A stretch of 64,000 bases of DNA from Dryococelus australis (Eukaryota; Arthropoda; Insecta; Phasmatodea; Phasmatidae). Shown here piece after piece: positions 35,690 to 47,182 of the stretch. The stretch is from positions 80,167,895-80,231,894 of the forward strand of contig CM056995.1 in the NCBI GenBank assembly GCA_029891345.1, read 5' to 3'. Within the stretch, counting starts at the first letter, position 1; every line of letters begins with the position of its first letter. The position numbers were made by a program, and so were the translations under genes. The notes under the pieces were generated by a model. The model did no database searches. It was given only the letters and a program-made list of their open reading frames with translations, and had not been told where the DNA came from.

Positions 35690-36916
35690 GACTGGGTGCA
35701 TGGCTGGACAGCCATGCGGATGGTAAAATGCGAGGGCGAGTGATAAGGCGTGCGGTAGTATATACTCTGTTTCACCCTGTGCCGGCGCGGGCGTGTGCAC
35801 GTGCGGTGTTGCCTGTATGTATAGTCCATTTCACCATAGGTTGGAATATTTAGTGCTAGTTTAATACATCCATATATTTATATTATTATGATTTCATAGG
35901 ATGCACAAAGCATGTTGCATGTTTTTATACTGTGAGGTTGACATCTTTAACGTTACTTTTTTTTAATATGGTCATTTATTTATGTTATTCTTATTTCTCA
36001 GTTGTGCGAGCCTCGTGTTGGGTTAGACTTTTTTTTTTTTTTTTTTTTTTGCTAAACTCCCATTCTGTTATTACAGGGGTCGTTTACTATCTGGGAAATG
36101 CATCGGCCGATGTGCTAGTATTTCTTCTACTAACCGCAGAATGTCGATTGTTTATATATATATAATAAAATCGGGGCGATAATAAATATATAGATGTATT
36201 CCAAATATAACATCAATCTTTCCTGGATGTCGTGGTGGTCTGGCAGTCAAGATGCTAGACTAACGACCGAAGGGTGGTCGGATCGAAAATGCACACCTAC
36301 ATTTTTTGAGTTCACAAACAACTAAAAAAATTCCCAGCACTCCTGGTGGCTACTGATTGAACTCACCTTCCCGATACTGGCGCACCTCCGCAGGCGATGA
36401 GTGAACCAACCAACACACAAAGATGGCCGCATCGATACCAGCTCTCCTAGCTGTGAACGATCGAACCTCCCGCACTCTGGTGGCATGCGCGGGAATTGAA
36501 GGTGGCCTACTACAGCAGATGACGTCGGCGATGATGGAGGATGCAAAAAACCAGTGAGCGAGGAAAGGGGTGGGATAGAAGAGAGAAAATAAAGGAGGCT
36601 GGAAGGAATAAGAGAAAACCTCAAGGGATATAACGGGCGGGAGAGAGTCAGGAGCAAATAGGTAAAAATAATATCGGAATGACATAATATGAAAAAAAGA
36701 AGAGGATTTCAAGAGCATAAAGGGATTGGAAGTATTGATAGAGCAGGAGGGAAAGAGGGAAATTCCGAGGGATAAAACGAAAATCCAAGATGGCCGTCAT
36801 TGGCGAGGAATGACAGAGCAGGAGGTTTCGTTGTGACATCGTCGAAGATGGCCGCCGTGGCGCCACAGTGCCGCAGCCCCCAGCCCCTGCATCAGAAAAC
36901 ATAATTTCGTTCTACT
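35690..36916 (-). repeat. Right long terminal inverted repeat of the Polinton-like element
   Basis: Inverse of 29757-31245, with indels and a 22-base T run at about 36029-36050. Its outer end reads TTCGTTCTACT. The long open frames at 36322-36902 on the minus strand are repeat sequence, not genes. Confidence 0.75.
36226..36295 (+). repeat. tRNA-like module inside the right terminal repeat
   Basis: TGTCGTGGTGGTCTGGCAGT (box A region) is followed by GGTGGTCGGATCGAAAA (box B-like). It faces outward, toward 36916. Confidence 0.6.
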
Positions 36917-36922
36917 AGCATT

Positions 36923-39130
36923 GCCAGTCAACTGCCATTAATATCACGTGTAATTTTGACAGTATTTTCCACAAAAGACTTAAAAAATTGACGAACACGA
37001 TCTTTGTTTAAAACAGACTATAACTGGAAAAGAGTTCCCTTATAGCAGCGATCATGAAAATGTGCCTTACAAGATATTACGGGATGAAAGTAATATCTTC
37101 AAAATAATATATATGTGGATTATTAGTTTAAAACAAGATTGCGATGTGCATATTTTTAAAGTTTAATGTACTGTAACCGTCAGCGGTGTTTGTTGCTTGT
37201 CAAAACCAAGTGATAAAACAGAATTCTATTTTCGAATAGACAGTTAAGTACAAAAATGTTGCAGTTATTACAATAGTTGCCGTCCGAATAACTAAAGTAA
37301 TAACTGTGCATAGAACTGGAGATGCCTCCTCCATCACTTGTCGGTAAATTAAATTGAGAAATTTTATCTTCTAAGATAATGGATAAAGCTGTTCCAACAC
37401 ACCAATCATTAAACAAACCGTAAAACGAAGATTAGAACGTAATTCAATTAATGATAATAAAAACATGTGGTCGTTGACCAAATGGTTATGATGACAGCAC
37501 TTTTTGTGGAATATTCGTTAGTAGATGGATGTAAGGCGGGTTCTATAATAATGCTGATTTTCCTTTAAAATTACATTTTCATCATCCCTTTTCACCCAAA
37601 AATCCGCTTTACATAACCTGCTATACAAAGAAATAACACAGTGACGTCTCTGACACCAAGGAGATAAAAATCTCTATCAAAGTGACAGGCATCTAAGGTG
37701 AAACTCTTATTATAGCAGTAGAGTGTCTTGCAATGGAGCACTGAACCCTACTGTACAACATGGAGAACTCATTAAAAAATAGTACACTGACTACCAGAAT
37801 TGTCAGAATAGCAGGAGTTATGTTGCAAACGAATGAATAATGCATTGCGACACTGTAACATAATTTGTTAGAATTTACTTAATTAATGTTTCTAAAATCA
37901 GTAACACTTTTTTTTTTTAATTTGAGCGTTCTCAAAAAAACTTTACTAAGCAAGACTATCACAATAATTACTTTGGTCCTATGTTACAAAAATTTAGTAG
38001 GGCTAATAATATTTTTTAAAAATTCTAATAATTTATTTTATGAACATCTATTCTAGCCACAAAATTTAACTAAAATAAAAGTACATAAAATTAATTATTA
38101 GAAAAAATAGAACATTAGTACTAATATTTTTTTTACGTACAATGATAGCAATTATAATGATTGGCCCCCATTACATCATGTCAACAGGAAAATACAGAAG
38201 AAACTTGCCACTTTTGTATTTTTTCTTGAAAGTTTGTGCGTTTGGGACAACCACTAACTTAAAAATAGTTTTAATGTAATGCAGACTATTTGTGATGACT
38301 AAGTTTAAATATATTCTTAATTAGTATTTTTAATTTCGCTAAAGTGGGTCTTCATTTTGCGATTTGCATAACCCCCCAATTACCTAACCTTGCGCACGCC
38401 TATGCATATATTGTGTGTGTGTGTATATATATATATATATGTGTGTGTAATTATTTATGTCGGCGAACGAAAATTAGGTGTGGGCACGCTCTAATAAGAA
38501 CTTATCTGCACCCTTTCCTCCCCACACCCCCTTCTTTAGTGTTATTTTGCCAGTGTATCGCTTCTGTCCTCATCTTCGTTACAACCAAGAGTCCCTCCAA
38601 GGAATTCATAGCATTTCACAGGTAACGGACAACGGTAGGTTTTCATCTCCTGCACGCCACACACGTCACGTAACCGCAGCGCATACATCTTCCGTGGCTA
38701 CGCTGTGGCTCTGCCCCTCCCGCCGTGACGTCACGCAGTTCACGCCTTTGTCGTCGTGCCTTGTGAGGTCTCGGAGGTGGCGCAATGGCAGGTGGACGTG
38801 CGTGATCCAGTTCTAGGGAGGCGAGAATTTAATGTTTCTATGTAACGGGATTTGAGGTAAAGAAAATGTTCCATCCATTTTTTTTACACAATTTTGCAAT
38901 CGGAACTTTACAACCGGACATAAAAAATCTAAGATTGACATGCCATAGAGGACTGCTAAACTTCTTGAGACCTAATATAATTTATGGTTTCAGGTATTGC
39001 AAGTAAAACATTTTATGATACGTGCTGTACTTAAATCCGACAAAGCAATTGTTTCGTTATCAAAGCCAATGAACTGCAGGCGTCGTGTTCGCATGTCGAA
39101 ATAAAAGCCAATCATAATCTAGAACATTAA
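36923..39130. other. No recognised gene
   Basis: AT-rich. A GT/AT/GT microsatellite at about 38411-38448 and a GC-richer patch at 38620-38830 (contains GAGGTGGCGCAATGG) are the only notable sequences. Confidence 0.5.
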
Positions 39131-39131
39131 C

Positions 39132-39519
39132 AAGTAAGCACTTTTGAAATCAACCTTAGAATAGAGTTACTGCCCCTACTTGCATATTTTACGTGTGCAC
39201 TGAATGACATGTGCCCAGTAAAGTTGATAATGATGGATGGGATGTAGTTCCGTATGTTAACATCGAATAAAAAGAGTTAGGTAACCGTTTTTGACAACTT
39301 TGATTATTTATTTCTATTTATGTTTTTTTTAATGCATTGAAGTGTAAAAATGAGCAGATTTGTAGAATATTTACTTATAATTTCACAGTTTTACTTGACG
39401 GACACATAGATAAAGTGATGAGGTCCATGGCAATGTTAATTTTACATAAGGTGTAAGCATACACAACGTGCATACAAGTAAATATTTCAAAAATACTCAT
39501 TTTAGCGTGAATAGCTTAC
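39132..39519 (+). mobile_element. MITE, CTGTTCAC family, long form, 5' truncated
   Basis: Begins inside the left terminus (AAGTAAGCACTTTTGAAATC) and aligns with the long-form core through to TTTTAGCGTGAATAGCTTA. The first 13 or so bases of the left end are missing. Confidence 0.85.
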
Positions 39520-39679
39520 ACCCTCGGGGTAGATGACTGAATATCGAGCATCACTCTGTAGAGGACTGGCAAACAATAACAACTGTACACAATGCGCCTG
39601 AGTGGTTTAACAGAAGATTTTACGGTGTCAGTTGTATCCATATTTTTCCATGGGGGACGAAAATGATTAAATAATGAGG

Positions 39680-39815
39680 GAACCTTTGATTACAGTTACA
39701 CATGTGAAACGAGTAACGCGAAGAAAAGAAGTTGGAGTTCCAAATGACTGTTTAGATATTTCCTGTACCTTGAGAAGCTTCGCTTTTTAATACTGAATCT
39801 GGAAATTATGTGCAA
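39680..39815 (+). repeat. Dispersed repeat fragment, copy 2
   Basis: Diverged partner of 1636-1795 (GAGGGAACCTTTGATTACAG, ACTGTTTAGATATTTCCTGT, TTAATACTGAATCTGGAA). Confidence 0.55.
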
Positions 39816-40512
39816 ATCCAAGATAGCGGGGATCTCTCACCATTAAGGTGGCCACCTGGTTGAGGGAATTCTGCATGTCTGAGGCCTAAAAAAGTGGGAG
39901 CGCTAGGGCCGACCGAGACAAGCGCGTCGACTCTCTCATCGCCTCTACGCGCAAAGCGCAGAACTGGCGTGCAGTCTTGCCGTCGATAACGCGCCTCTAT
40001 GAAACTTTCATGGAGACCCTACCATTTTATGAGGTAATTATAGAAATAAAGGTTTGTTGCACGACCCTATTCCTTTTCAATGTTTTGTACAGGAAGGTTC
40101 ATACCTAAAAATTACAGTGAAAACACTCATTTGAGTCATTTCACTATCACAAAAACGTGCTTCAGAGAGAATTGAAGGAACTGGAAAACGTATACAGAAG
40201 CGTAACGTTTCGTAAATGCTATTCCTAAGCCGTCCTCACTCAGATAAGTTGGATGGTTTTATAATAAAACGTTTTCTGCTAGAGCTCTGCAAAATGTTCA
40301 GCGGCCTACCAAGGCGACCAACTTAACTTCGTCTCTCAGCGTGAAGCAATGGTCCCTCGTCTGCGGCTACACAAGCAATGCAAAGACGTGGCTTGCTGTT
40401 CTAAATCGCGGTAGTTGTTCCGTATCAGCGATCCACAACCTCTAGTGTATTCAGATAAAAATTGTGCTGACAAATTTATTTTAAGTTAACATATTTTCGG
40501 AGAAATATATTA
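39816..40512. other. No recognised feature
   Basis: A moderately GC-rich portion at 39.85-40.02 kb with no recognisable domain. Confidence 0.4.
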
Positions 40513-41865
40513 AGTAGCTAGAAATGATAGGTTCTGGCACACCATGTGTCAGGCGGCGGTGCCACGGTGGCCATCTTAGATGACATCGCGTTGAAACATC
40601 CTGCTAAGTCATTCCTCGTCAGCAGCATCTATCATATTTTTTCCTCTGAATTTCCTTTATTCCCTTGGAATTTCCCTTTTTCCCTATTACCGAATTCCTG
40701 CTCTATCATTCCACCTTATCTCTTCATGCTCTTGCATTCTGATCATTTTACTTCATGCTCTGGCATTTCTATTTTTCTCATGCTCTCACATTCCTTCCTT
40801 TCTCTCTCTTGTCTGCTCTATTGGTTTTCTCATACTTCTTTTGGTCTCTTTTAGACCTCCCTTGCCCTCTTGTCTCCTACCCCTTTCCCCTCTCTCTCTC
40901 TCCTCTCTCTCTGCTTTTTACATCCTCAATCTTTAATCCCTGCACCCGCCGTCAGTCAGCTGCTGCCGGCGGCCAACTTTAATTCCCGTGCCTGACACCA
41001 GTCGTCTTCTGTAGGCGGCCAACTTTAATTCTCATACTCACCACCAGAGTGTGCTAAGTTCTACCGTTCACAGCTAGAAGTGTTGGTATCGATGCGTTCA
41101 TTTTGTTTGTGTTGGTCCACTCGTTGCTTACAGGTGCACACTAGCATCGAGAGTTTAGTTCAAACAGAAGTCGCTAGGAGCACTGGGGTCGTTACGGCAC
41201 TCCTTGGGTCGGCAGTCGTGCATCTTGACCACAAGACTACTGTGACATCTAAGAAAGAAAGATGTTTGTTGACGAATAAGTATAAATATATTACTATCCC
41301 GGCATTCGGAAAAAAATTGGACGGGCCCTGATCTTATATATAAAAATCGCCGTCGCATAGTTAGGAAAAGAAATAAAGTAAATACTTGCATCAGCTTATG
41401 CACTCTCCAGAGGATGTTTAATGTCTAATACACATAGAAAAAAACTGCAGGCTCCACGTGCGTACATGCATGCACATACTTTTTATATGTGTAAAAGTTA
41501 TATATATATATATGTATTACACATATATATATATATTAATAGTACTTGTATATGTATATTCTGGTCCATGCGAGAGCTGGCAACTAATTAAAAATTACAT
41601 TCTCATATAACATGCATGCATCCATACACACACAGCAGGCCCTGACTTTAAAGAAAAAATTACATGTAAAAAAATTACATTGTTCTATCATTCAGAAAAC
41701 AAAATTTATATACATAAAAAATTTCGACAGGTCGCGTCTCTTCAAGTTATATTCATCCATACAGAGCCAATTACGCAGCTACATACAAGCATAGCGTTCA
41801 CACGTACGTGCACAATTTTGTATTTCCAACTTGTCCATGCATTCGAGCGCACACGCTTCTGTAAT
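40513..41865 (+). repeat. Lone terminus related to the Polinton-like element
   Basis: Starts AGTAGCTAGAAATGATAGGT and keeps the order seen at 29757-31050: GGTGCCACGGTGGCCATCTT, TTGGAATTTCCCTTTTTCCC, GGTATCGATGC, GCATCAGCTTATGCACTC, AAAAAAACTGCA, GTGTAAAAGTTATATAT and GAGCCAATTACGCAG. No opposing terminus was found within the window, so it is a solo or truncated end. Confidence 0.65.
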
Positions 41866-41875
41866 TTTTTTGGGC

Positions 41876-42125
41876 TAACATAACATATAGCGTTTGTTGC
41901 TCGCACAATATGTATCGGTTGGTAGGTGTTTATAACTATTTCCCTTTACATTTTATTTGTATATCTGTTTGCATCAGTGTGTAGCAGTGTTGTCCTTATC
42001 GCTTCTGTGCTTCTCAGCTTCGCAAAAGTATTATTTTTTAGACTAACAGCGCTCGATGCTCGCGCAATATGCATTGGTTGATAAATACTTATAACCATTT
42101 GCTTTTATAATAATTTTTTTTATTT
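41876..42125. repeat. Imperfect direct repeat pair
   Basis: GCTCGCACAATATGTATCGG...TATAACTATTT (about 41898) and GCTCGCGCAATATGCATTGG...TATAACCATTT (about 42058) are about 160 bp apart, directly after the lone terminus. They may be further subterminal repeat units. Confidence 0.55.
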
Positions 42126-42949
42126 TTTTTGCATCAACACATAGCAGTGTCTTTTCTCTTGCGCGACTAATGGTTTAAATGTATGCTGTTTCGCGGCAAA
42201 CAAAGGAACAGGGTTTTGCAAGTCGTGTGATGTGTAACGCACTTGACGCATTGTAGTCATTTTTAAGGTTTTTCCTTGTGATCATTCGTTCTTTCTCGTG
42301 TCAGCCAACATTCTAGATTTTATTAAACTTCTTGGTGCGATAGCAATACTGCTATCGATGTTACGGTCTGTGGCTCTATGAGGTGTGTGTGTGTGAGAAT
42401 GTGTGTGTGTGCTATATTCAATATGCTCGCAGCGCATTTGTATATACGTCGATTTGTTGCATGTTACCCGTACTAACGTTTATTTATCAACATAACTCTT
42501 CCATTTTGTCGCAAAAAAGTCCCAATTAACTAGAATGATCTTCTCAACAAGCGTGTTACTGATTCTGATTAGCCAATTACAGTTCCAAAATAAGAACATC
42601 AGAATTTATTATAATCATAATATATTAATGTACATTTTAAATTCTGCCAAAGATAACAAGGTCTAGAATCCCATTTTGTAAAGGCGGATAAATTTTCTTC
42701 CATAAATTTGCGTGAAATTAATATTTCATTGCGTTGCTCTTTGTCGGCAAAACTAAGTAATATGTTATTTCCAAGCAACCAAGAACTTGCCACAAAAATT
42801 AATATCAGTATTAAACTATACCAAGCGACCAAAATAAATCTCAAGTAGGCGCTACTTTAAATTTTAGTTGCACAAGTTCCGATTGTGTAACATCTGATAA
42901 ATTACTTCAAAATAACATTTGTTATCTACAGTGATTTTGGTGATTTTGG

Positions 42950-43200
42950 TAGAATCTACACAATTCTACACCGTTCGACAGATCTGAACGAAATTTTGCA
43001 GGGATTTCCATCAGTATCCAAATTAAAATTACATTGATTAAAATACTGTATACTAGGAGGCTTAAATTGGCTTCGGCCCACCATTGTACCCAAAACCCCT
43101 AAAACGGAGTCGTGTATCTCTGAGGCCTATTTCACCCGAAACTTATAAAACTGGGATGTGTATATTTCATATAGCTATCTCATATCCGGGAAACACCAGG
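42950..43200 (+). repeat. Probable decayed dispersed repeat
   Basis: CTACACCGTTCGACAGATCT then GAACGAAATTTTGCAGGGA matches the minus strand of 56190-56290 (ACACCGTTTGACTCAAATGG, AAATTTTGCAGGGA). Family not identified. Confidence 0.45.
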
Positions 43201-43460
43201 TAGTTCTGCTATTGTATGTATGCATGTATGTATGCGTGTGTGTAATGAACACTAGCTTTCCCTCTGTGTATTACACGAATAGACACTGTTTTTTTAATAG
43301 AAGGACTTATTTGTACACCACATTAGCGAGTCTTCCCTCAGGTGTTAGGACTACTAATTAAATAAATATTGAAATTATCTTTTACACAGTTTAGTCTAAT
43401 ATGCAACCTTTTTCGTTTTTATTTATTCATTTATTAAAGTCTCGTCGATAAAATTGGACT

Positions 43461-43965
43461 TTCAACCATCCGTCGCATCTATCAGTCCGTCCGGTGGTCA
43501 CCTGATATCCAACCAATAACAATACTTGTTTTTCTATACGTCAATCCGTTAAATATATCTCGGACTTTAACTTTCGACGGACGGATGGGCCACCGCCTTC
43601 TGACGACATTCTGTAGACGCGAAAACACGCTTCGAAATAAAATGCAAGGCGGTGGATCTTAGCTAATTTATCTTTGGTGGTAAATTCAGAAATTTAAAAT
43701 GTATTAATTAAAGATTCATTATAAATTCTTATCACGTAAAAAACTTATTTACCCAAATTCTTTTTTCTTAAAAAAGTATTTCCAACCAAAATATACCCCA
43801 AACGAAGGAAAGATCGCAATGTTAAGTTGTCACGCTGAAATTTTGCTCTACAGAAGGATTGACGGACGACGGATTGTTGTGAATCACTTTCTATTGACGG
43901 ATGAAAACAGACGAATTACTGATGGACGGACGACTGACGGAAGCGACGGATGGTTGTGAATTCAC
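43461..43965. mobile_element. Foldback element with GACGG-rich inverted ends
   Basis: The left end TTCAACCATCCGTCGCATCT and the inverse of the right end, ACAACCATCCGTCGCTTCCG, pair, and both continue into GTCCGTCC. A second internal pair CCACCGCCTT / AAGGCGGTGG sits at about 43592-43654. No coding capacity. Confidence 0.65.
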
Positions 43966-43969
43966 ATTA

Positions 43970-44125
43970 ACAGGTTCATCACAGAAGGAACAAACTTTCT
44001 CCAAATCATAGGAGTGACGAAGCAATTTGCCATCGCCGGTATCAAATAACCATCCCAGCATTCGTTTGGACTGATTTCGGAACATAGTGGAAAATTGCAG
44101 TCAGTAATGCTGGATCGAGAAATAA
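43970..44125 (-). mobile_element. SINE family A body fragment
   Basis: The minus strand reads ATGTTCCGAAATCAGTCCAA, ACGAATGCTGGGATGG and ATTTGATACCGG, in the same order as the body of the SINE at 3030-3312. The head is degraded. Confidence 0.6.
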
Positions 44126-44654
44126 TTTCGAAGCAGTAGGAACCCCGATATTTTCATCTTTCTTTAGACGCAATCACACAGATCCTTTTATTTTTTTATT
44201 TTTTTTCCGTTTGTGTAGGTAAAGCTTTGTTAAAGCAAACAGCACCGCTATACCTCATTTTGTTTAGGAGATGTAGAGGATCCCGTGACAATACATTTTA
44301 CCCACATCGATTTCTTTCTTGTGTCCGCCAGTGACTGCCTGTTAAAACTGGCGTAAAAACACTCTCAACGGTACCTGTAACAGAAGTAGCAGTTACGGGA
44401 TAACTGTTGTTTGATTGGAGGAACTTTAAGCGCACAATTACTTTCAAACATCATTACGTTTACACTGACATTTTCTTCACTAAAGTTATTTTTAGTAAGT
44501 TAGGTGTTTAAAGAAAAAGGCTGAAAAAAATATACGTTCTCTTACATTCCGCTTATAACAGTTAATAAACTGTGCTTGAATTACCATTAACTGAGCATTA
44601 TTATTTTTAAATGTTGATTCGAGGATATTTTTTTAGAGTTGCGTATTTATGCTA
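44126..44654. other. No recognised feature
   Basis: AT-rich, nothing identified. Confidence 0.45.
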
Positions 44655-44790
44655 GCAAATATGGAGCCTCGGTAACAGCGTGGGTAGTACACCGGCCTTC
44701 TGCCAAGGTGACCCTGGCTTTATTGCCGACGAGCTACATCCTAACTGGCGAATATTGCCGTTGACCAGAGTTTTTTCTGGGTTCTTCAGT
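44655..44790 (+). mobile_element. SINE family B, degraded
   Basis: AGCGTGGGTAGTACACCGGC, then TGCCAAGGTGACCCTGG and GTTGACCAGAGTTTTTTCTG, keep the order of the 10363 copy. Confidence 0.55.
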
Positions 44791-45518
44791 TGCATTCAGC
44801 TGTCGCTTTTTTATAGGGTCCAGCGAGTGACACTATATAGGACCTTCAGTGTTGTTATTGAGCACTAACATTGATGTGTACACCAACAATGGCGTAATTT
44901 ATAAATTATATTAATTTTCCGGAAAATTATTTTTGTTTATTATTATTGTAACAATACTGCCATCACTTATGACAGTTATGACTGTCGATAAAATAGTATG
45001 GAAAACTTTGTCACTTTATATATCGTTGTCTCGTAGTTTATCTTCTTTTGTGTCATTCCTGTTATTTGAACTTACTTGAACGTTACATGCTGTTGTTCCA
45101 TTTCGTGCTTTGAACACTGTTACATCGCACTACTTTCAAAGTCGTTATAAAATGTGTAAATAACGGCAAAAAGTTTCGCCGTCCACATCAAGCACTTTTA
45201 CAAACTACTGGTTTCATAATTTTTTGCTTTCATTCGCTTCGCAAACATTAATAATTGTGTCTTACTGTTCACAACACATTAATAATTTACATGGATTTAT
45301 CAGCTTAGCTTAAGTAGGTAGCTGACGAAGTCATGCTGTAGGGACAAAAAACTATTTCCTTTTCAAATTGAAAAAAAAAGTATTTATAATGTAATACACT
45401 AGAACGAGCCCATTACGTTTCACTTAAAAACGGTTTTCTTTGATTCGACTTGTTATAAACACAATTTTTGTAAATTATGGAGAATTAGAGTACATTCTGT
45501 GTGGTTGGCAACAAATAA
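44791..45518. other. No recognised feature
   Basis: AT-rich, nothing identified. Confidence 0.45.
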
Positions 45519-45520
45519 TA

Positions 45521-46606
45521 CACTTTCGACCAAAAAGTAATTGGGCGCCTGTCCACGATGTTTGCTCGGTGGTTTTCATTCCGTAAGAATCTCGGAGGGC
45601 CACCTCTTGCTACTATAACAGCAGCCACTCTGTTTGGTATGCTCTCTACGAGCGTTTGCAGGTCATCCACGGAGATTCGTCGCCATTCCTCTTGCAACCA
45701 TGTCATGAGTTGAGAAACGGATTTTGGCCGCGCCTGACAATCCCTTACCCGGCGATCCAATTCGTCCCAAAGATGTTCTACAGGGTTGAGGTCGGGACTC
45801 TGGGCGGGCCAGTCCAATCGGTGAACATTGTTATCAGGGTACCACTACATAGTAGCCCTTGAAACATGGCAATTGGCATTGTCATCCTGAAAGTAACACG
45901 GGTCCATTCCGTAAAAACGCCACAATGTCGGAGCATTACATTATCCAGAATGTTAGAATAGGCCTCTGTGTTCATGCTACCACGGACAAACACCAGCGGT
46001 CCTACGCCGAAGGCCGTGTAAACCTCGACTCATCACTCCACAGAACCGATTTCCACTGCTCTAATGTCCAGTTGCGACGGTCCAAACACCACCTGAGTCG
46101 CTGAGCTTTATTGCTTGTCGTGATATGGGGCTTATGGGCAGCTCCTCTTCCGAAATATCCAAGTCGGTTGGCTTCTGTACGCAATGTTCCAATAGAAACC
46201 GATACTCCTGTTGCTGTATGAAACTCCTGTCAGATGGTAGCCATGGGTTGTGCCCTATTTTTGACAATTTCACGTTTCAGGGTTCTGCGATTTCTGTCGG
46301 TCAAGATTGGAGGTCGCCCAGAACGTGGAGCATTGGCACAATGCCCATCGACCGTCCACTTACGCAGAACGAATGCGAACGTTTATTTGAGCCTGTTTAC
46401 CTTCCGTGCAATCGCCCGGTTAGACAGTCCACTGAGATGGCAGCCCACACTCACGCCCTAATCGAAGTCCGATAGCTCTGTACCTCGTGCCATCTCCTTG
46501 TCAACTGGTTCTACACCGGCCTGCAGCATATGGCGGCCACACGAGTCAACTGACGTACTGAATTACCTATATTTATGGGTGCCCAATTAATTTTTGGTCG
46601 ATAGTG
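45521..46606 (-). mobile_element. Tc1-like transposon, full length but broken
   Basis: 1086 bp between TA dinucleotides at 45519-45520 and 46607-46608. The left end CACTTTCGACCAAAAAGTAA, continuing TTGGGCGCC, and the inverse of the right end, CACTATCGACCAAAAATTAA, continuing TTGGGCACC, form about 28-bp terminal repeats. The single transposase runs on the minus strand and nearly fills the element. Length and structure suit a compact Tc1-like element with short termini. Confidence 0.92.
45560..46540 (-). pseudogene. Tc1-like transposase, frameshifted
   Basis: Reading down the minus strand, the N-terminal helix-turn-helix region shows LSGLSNRAIARKV. Next comes RSGRPPILTDR (the linker seen in Tc1-like proteins), then TLRTEANRLGY. 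WSDESRFT contains the first catalytic Asp. Around 45890 the second Asp region (FQDDNA-like) is legible only across a frame change. The frame 45817-45485 then gives MDWPAQSPDLNPVEHLWDEL with the catalytic Glu, followed by a normal C-terminus (WRRISVDDLQTLVESIPNRV). Several stops and frame changes split the gene into at least four pieces. The protein would bind the terminal repeats and cut at TA; this copy cannot make it. Confidence 0.9.
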
Positions 46607-46954
46607 TAGTTAGTGGCCTCAAAACTTGCCAGCAAATAAGACTAGAAGTCTAACCTGGGATTGTCGACTCTTTCATCTTCCACGATCCTTGAAATGGTCT
46701 CGTTCTAGTATGTCGGGTAATTGTACCTCCAACCTAGAAAACTTGTCGCCAGGCGAGTGTTACTCCACCTCAGAGTGCACCTCCTTCGGCATTCGTATTT
46801 TTACTAGTAAGAATTCTGTGGCTATTTTGGACAGGCGAATTATGAACGTTGACTTCTCTAATCAAAGTCAGGACAGTTAGCAGTATCTTCGAATATTACT
46901 GTAACGACACTAATCACTTTCACATCGATACATCAGTGCGCATATTTGAATGTA

Positions 46955-47180
46955 TATGCTGTTCACAGCAAAATGAGCACTTTTGAGGTCCTAGTAACTT
47001 ATTCCTTTCTGCCACTTCTTATCCTTTAACAACCTTTTTAAATAAATATAGCTATGAAAGTAATAAACATAATGTGTATATTCCATCGCACTCGGAAGTT
47101 AACGTCTAAGGCTAAAATAAAATATATTTATTGACTGTTATTCCAAATGAAGAAGTGTCCACTTTACCGTGAATATCCTA
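46955..47180 (-). mobile_element. MITE, CTGTTCAC family, short form, copy 2 (inverted)
   Basis: 226 bp between TA at 46953-46954 and 47181-47182. The ends are TATGCTGTTCACAGCAAAAT and ACTTTACCGTGAATATCCTA. The core is the inverse of the 21731 copy (GTTAACGTCTAAGGC against GTCTTTGACGTTAAC). Confidence 0.85.
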
Positions 47181-47182
47181 TA

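Larger units (their letters stand above)
29757..36916. mobile_element. Polinton/Maverick-like DNA transposon, internally deleted
   Basis: 7160 bp. The left end starts AGAAGAATGAAATGATTCTT. The inverse of the right end starts AGTAGAACGAAATTATGTTT. Over the first 46 positions the two align without gaps at roughly 38 matches. The 6-bp flanks are ACCATT (29751-29756) and AGCATT (36917-36922), five of six identical. AG...CT ends, a 6-bp duplication, kilobase-long inverted termini and an rve integrase inside fit Polinton/Maverick. Known family members are usually about 15-20 kb with a B-family polymerase, packaging ATPase and capsid genes; none of these is visible, so this is a shrunken dead copy. 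It is alternatively possible that two elements recombined. Confidence 0.75.

Noticed and set aside
36322..36902. Minus-strand frames of 84-122 codons
   Set aside because: Repeat-derived; they are the mirror of the left terminal repeat.
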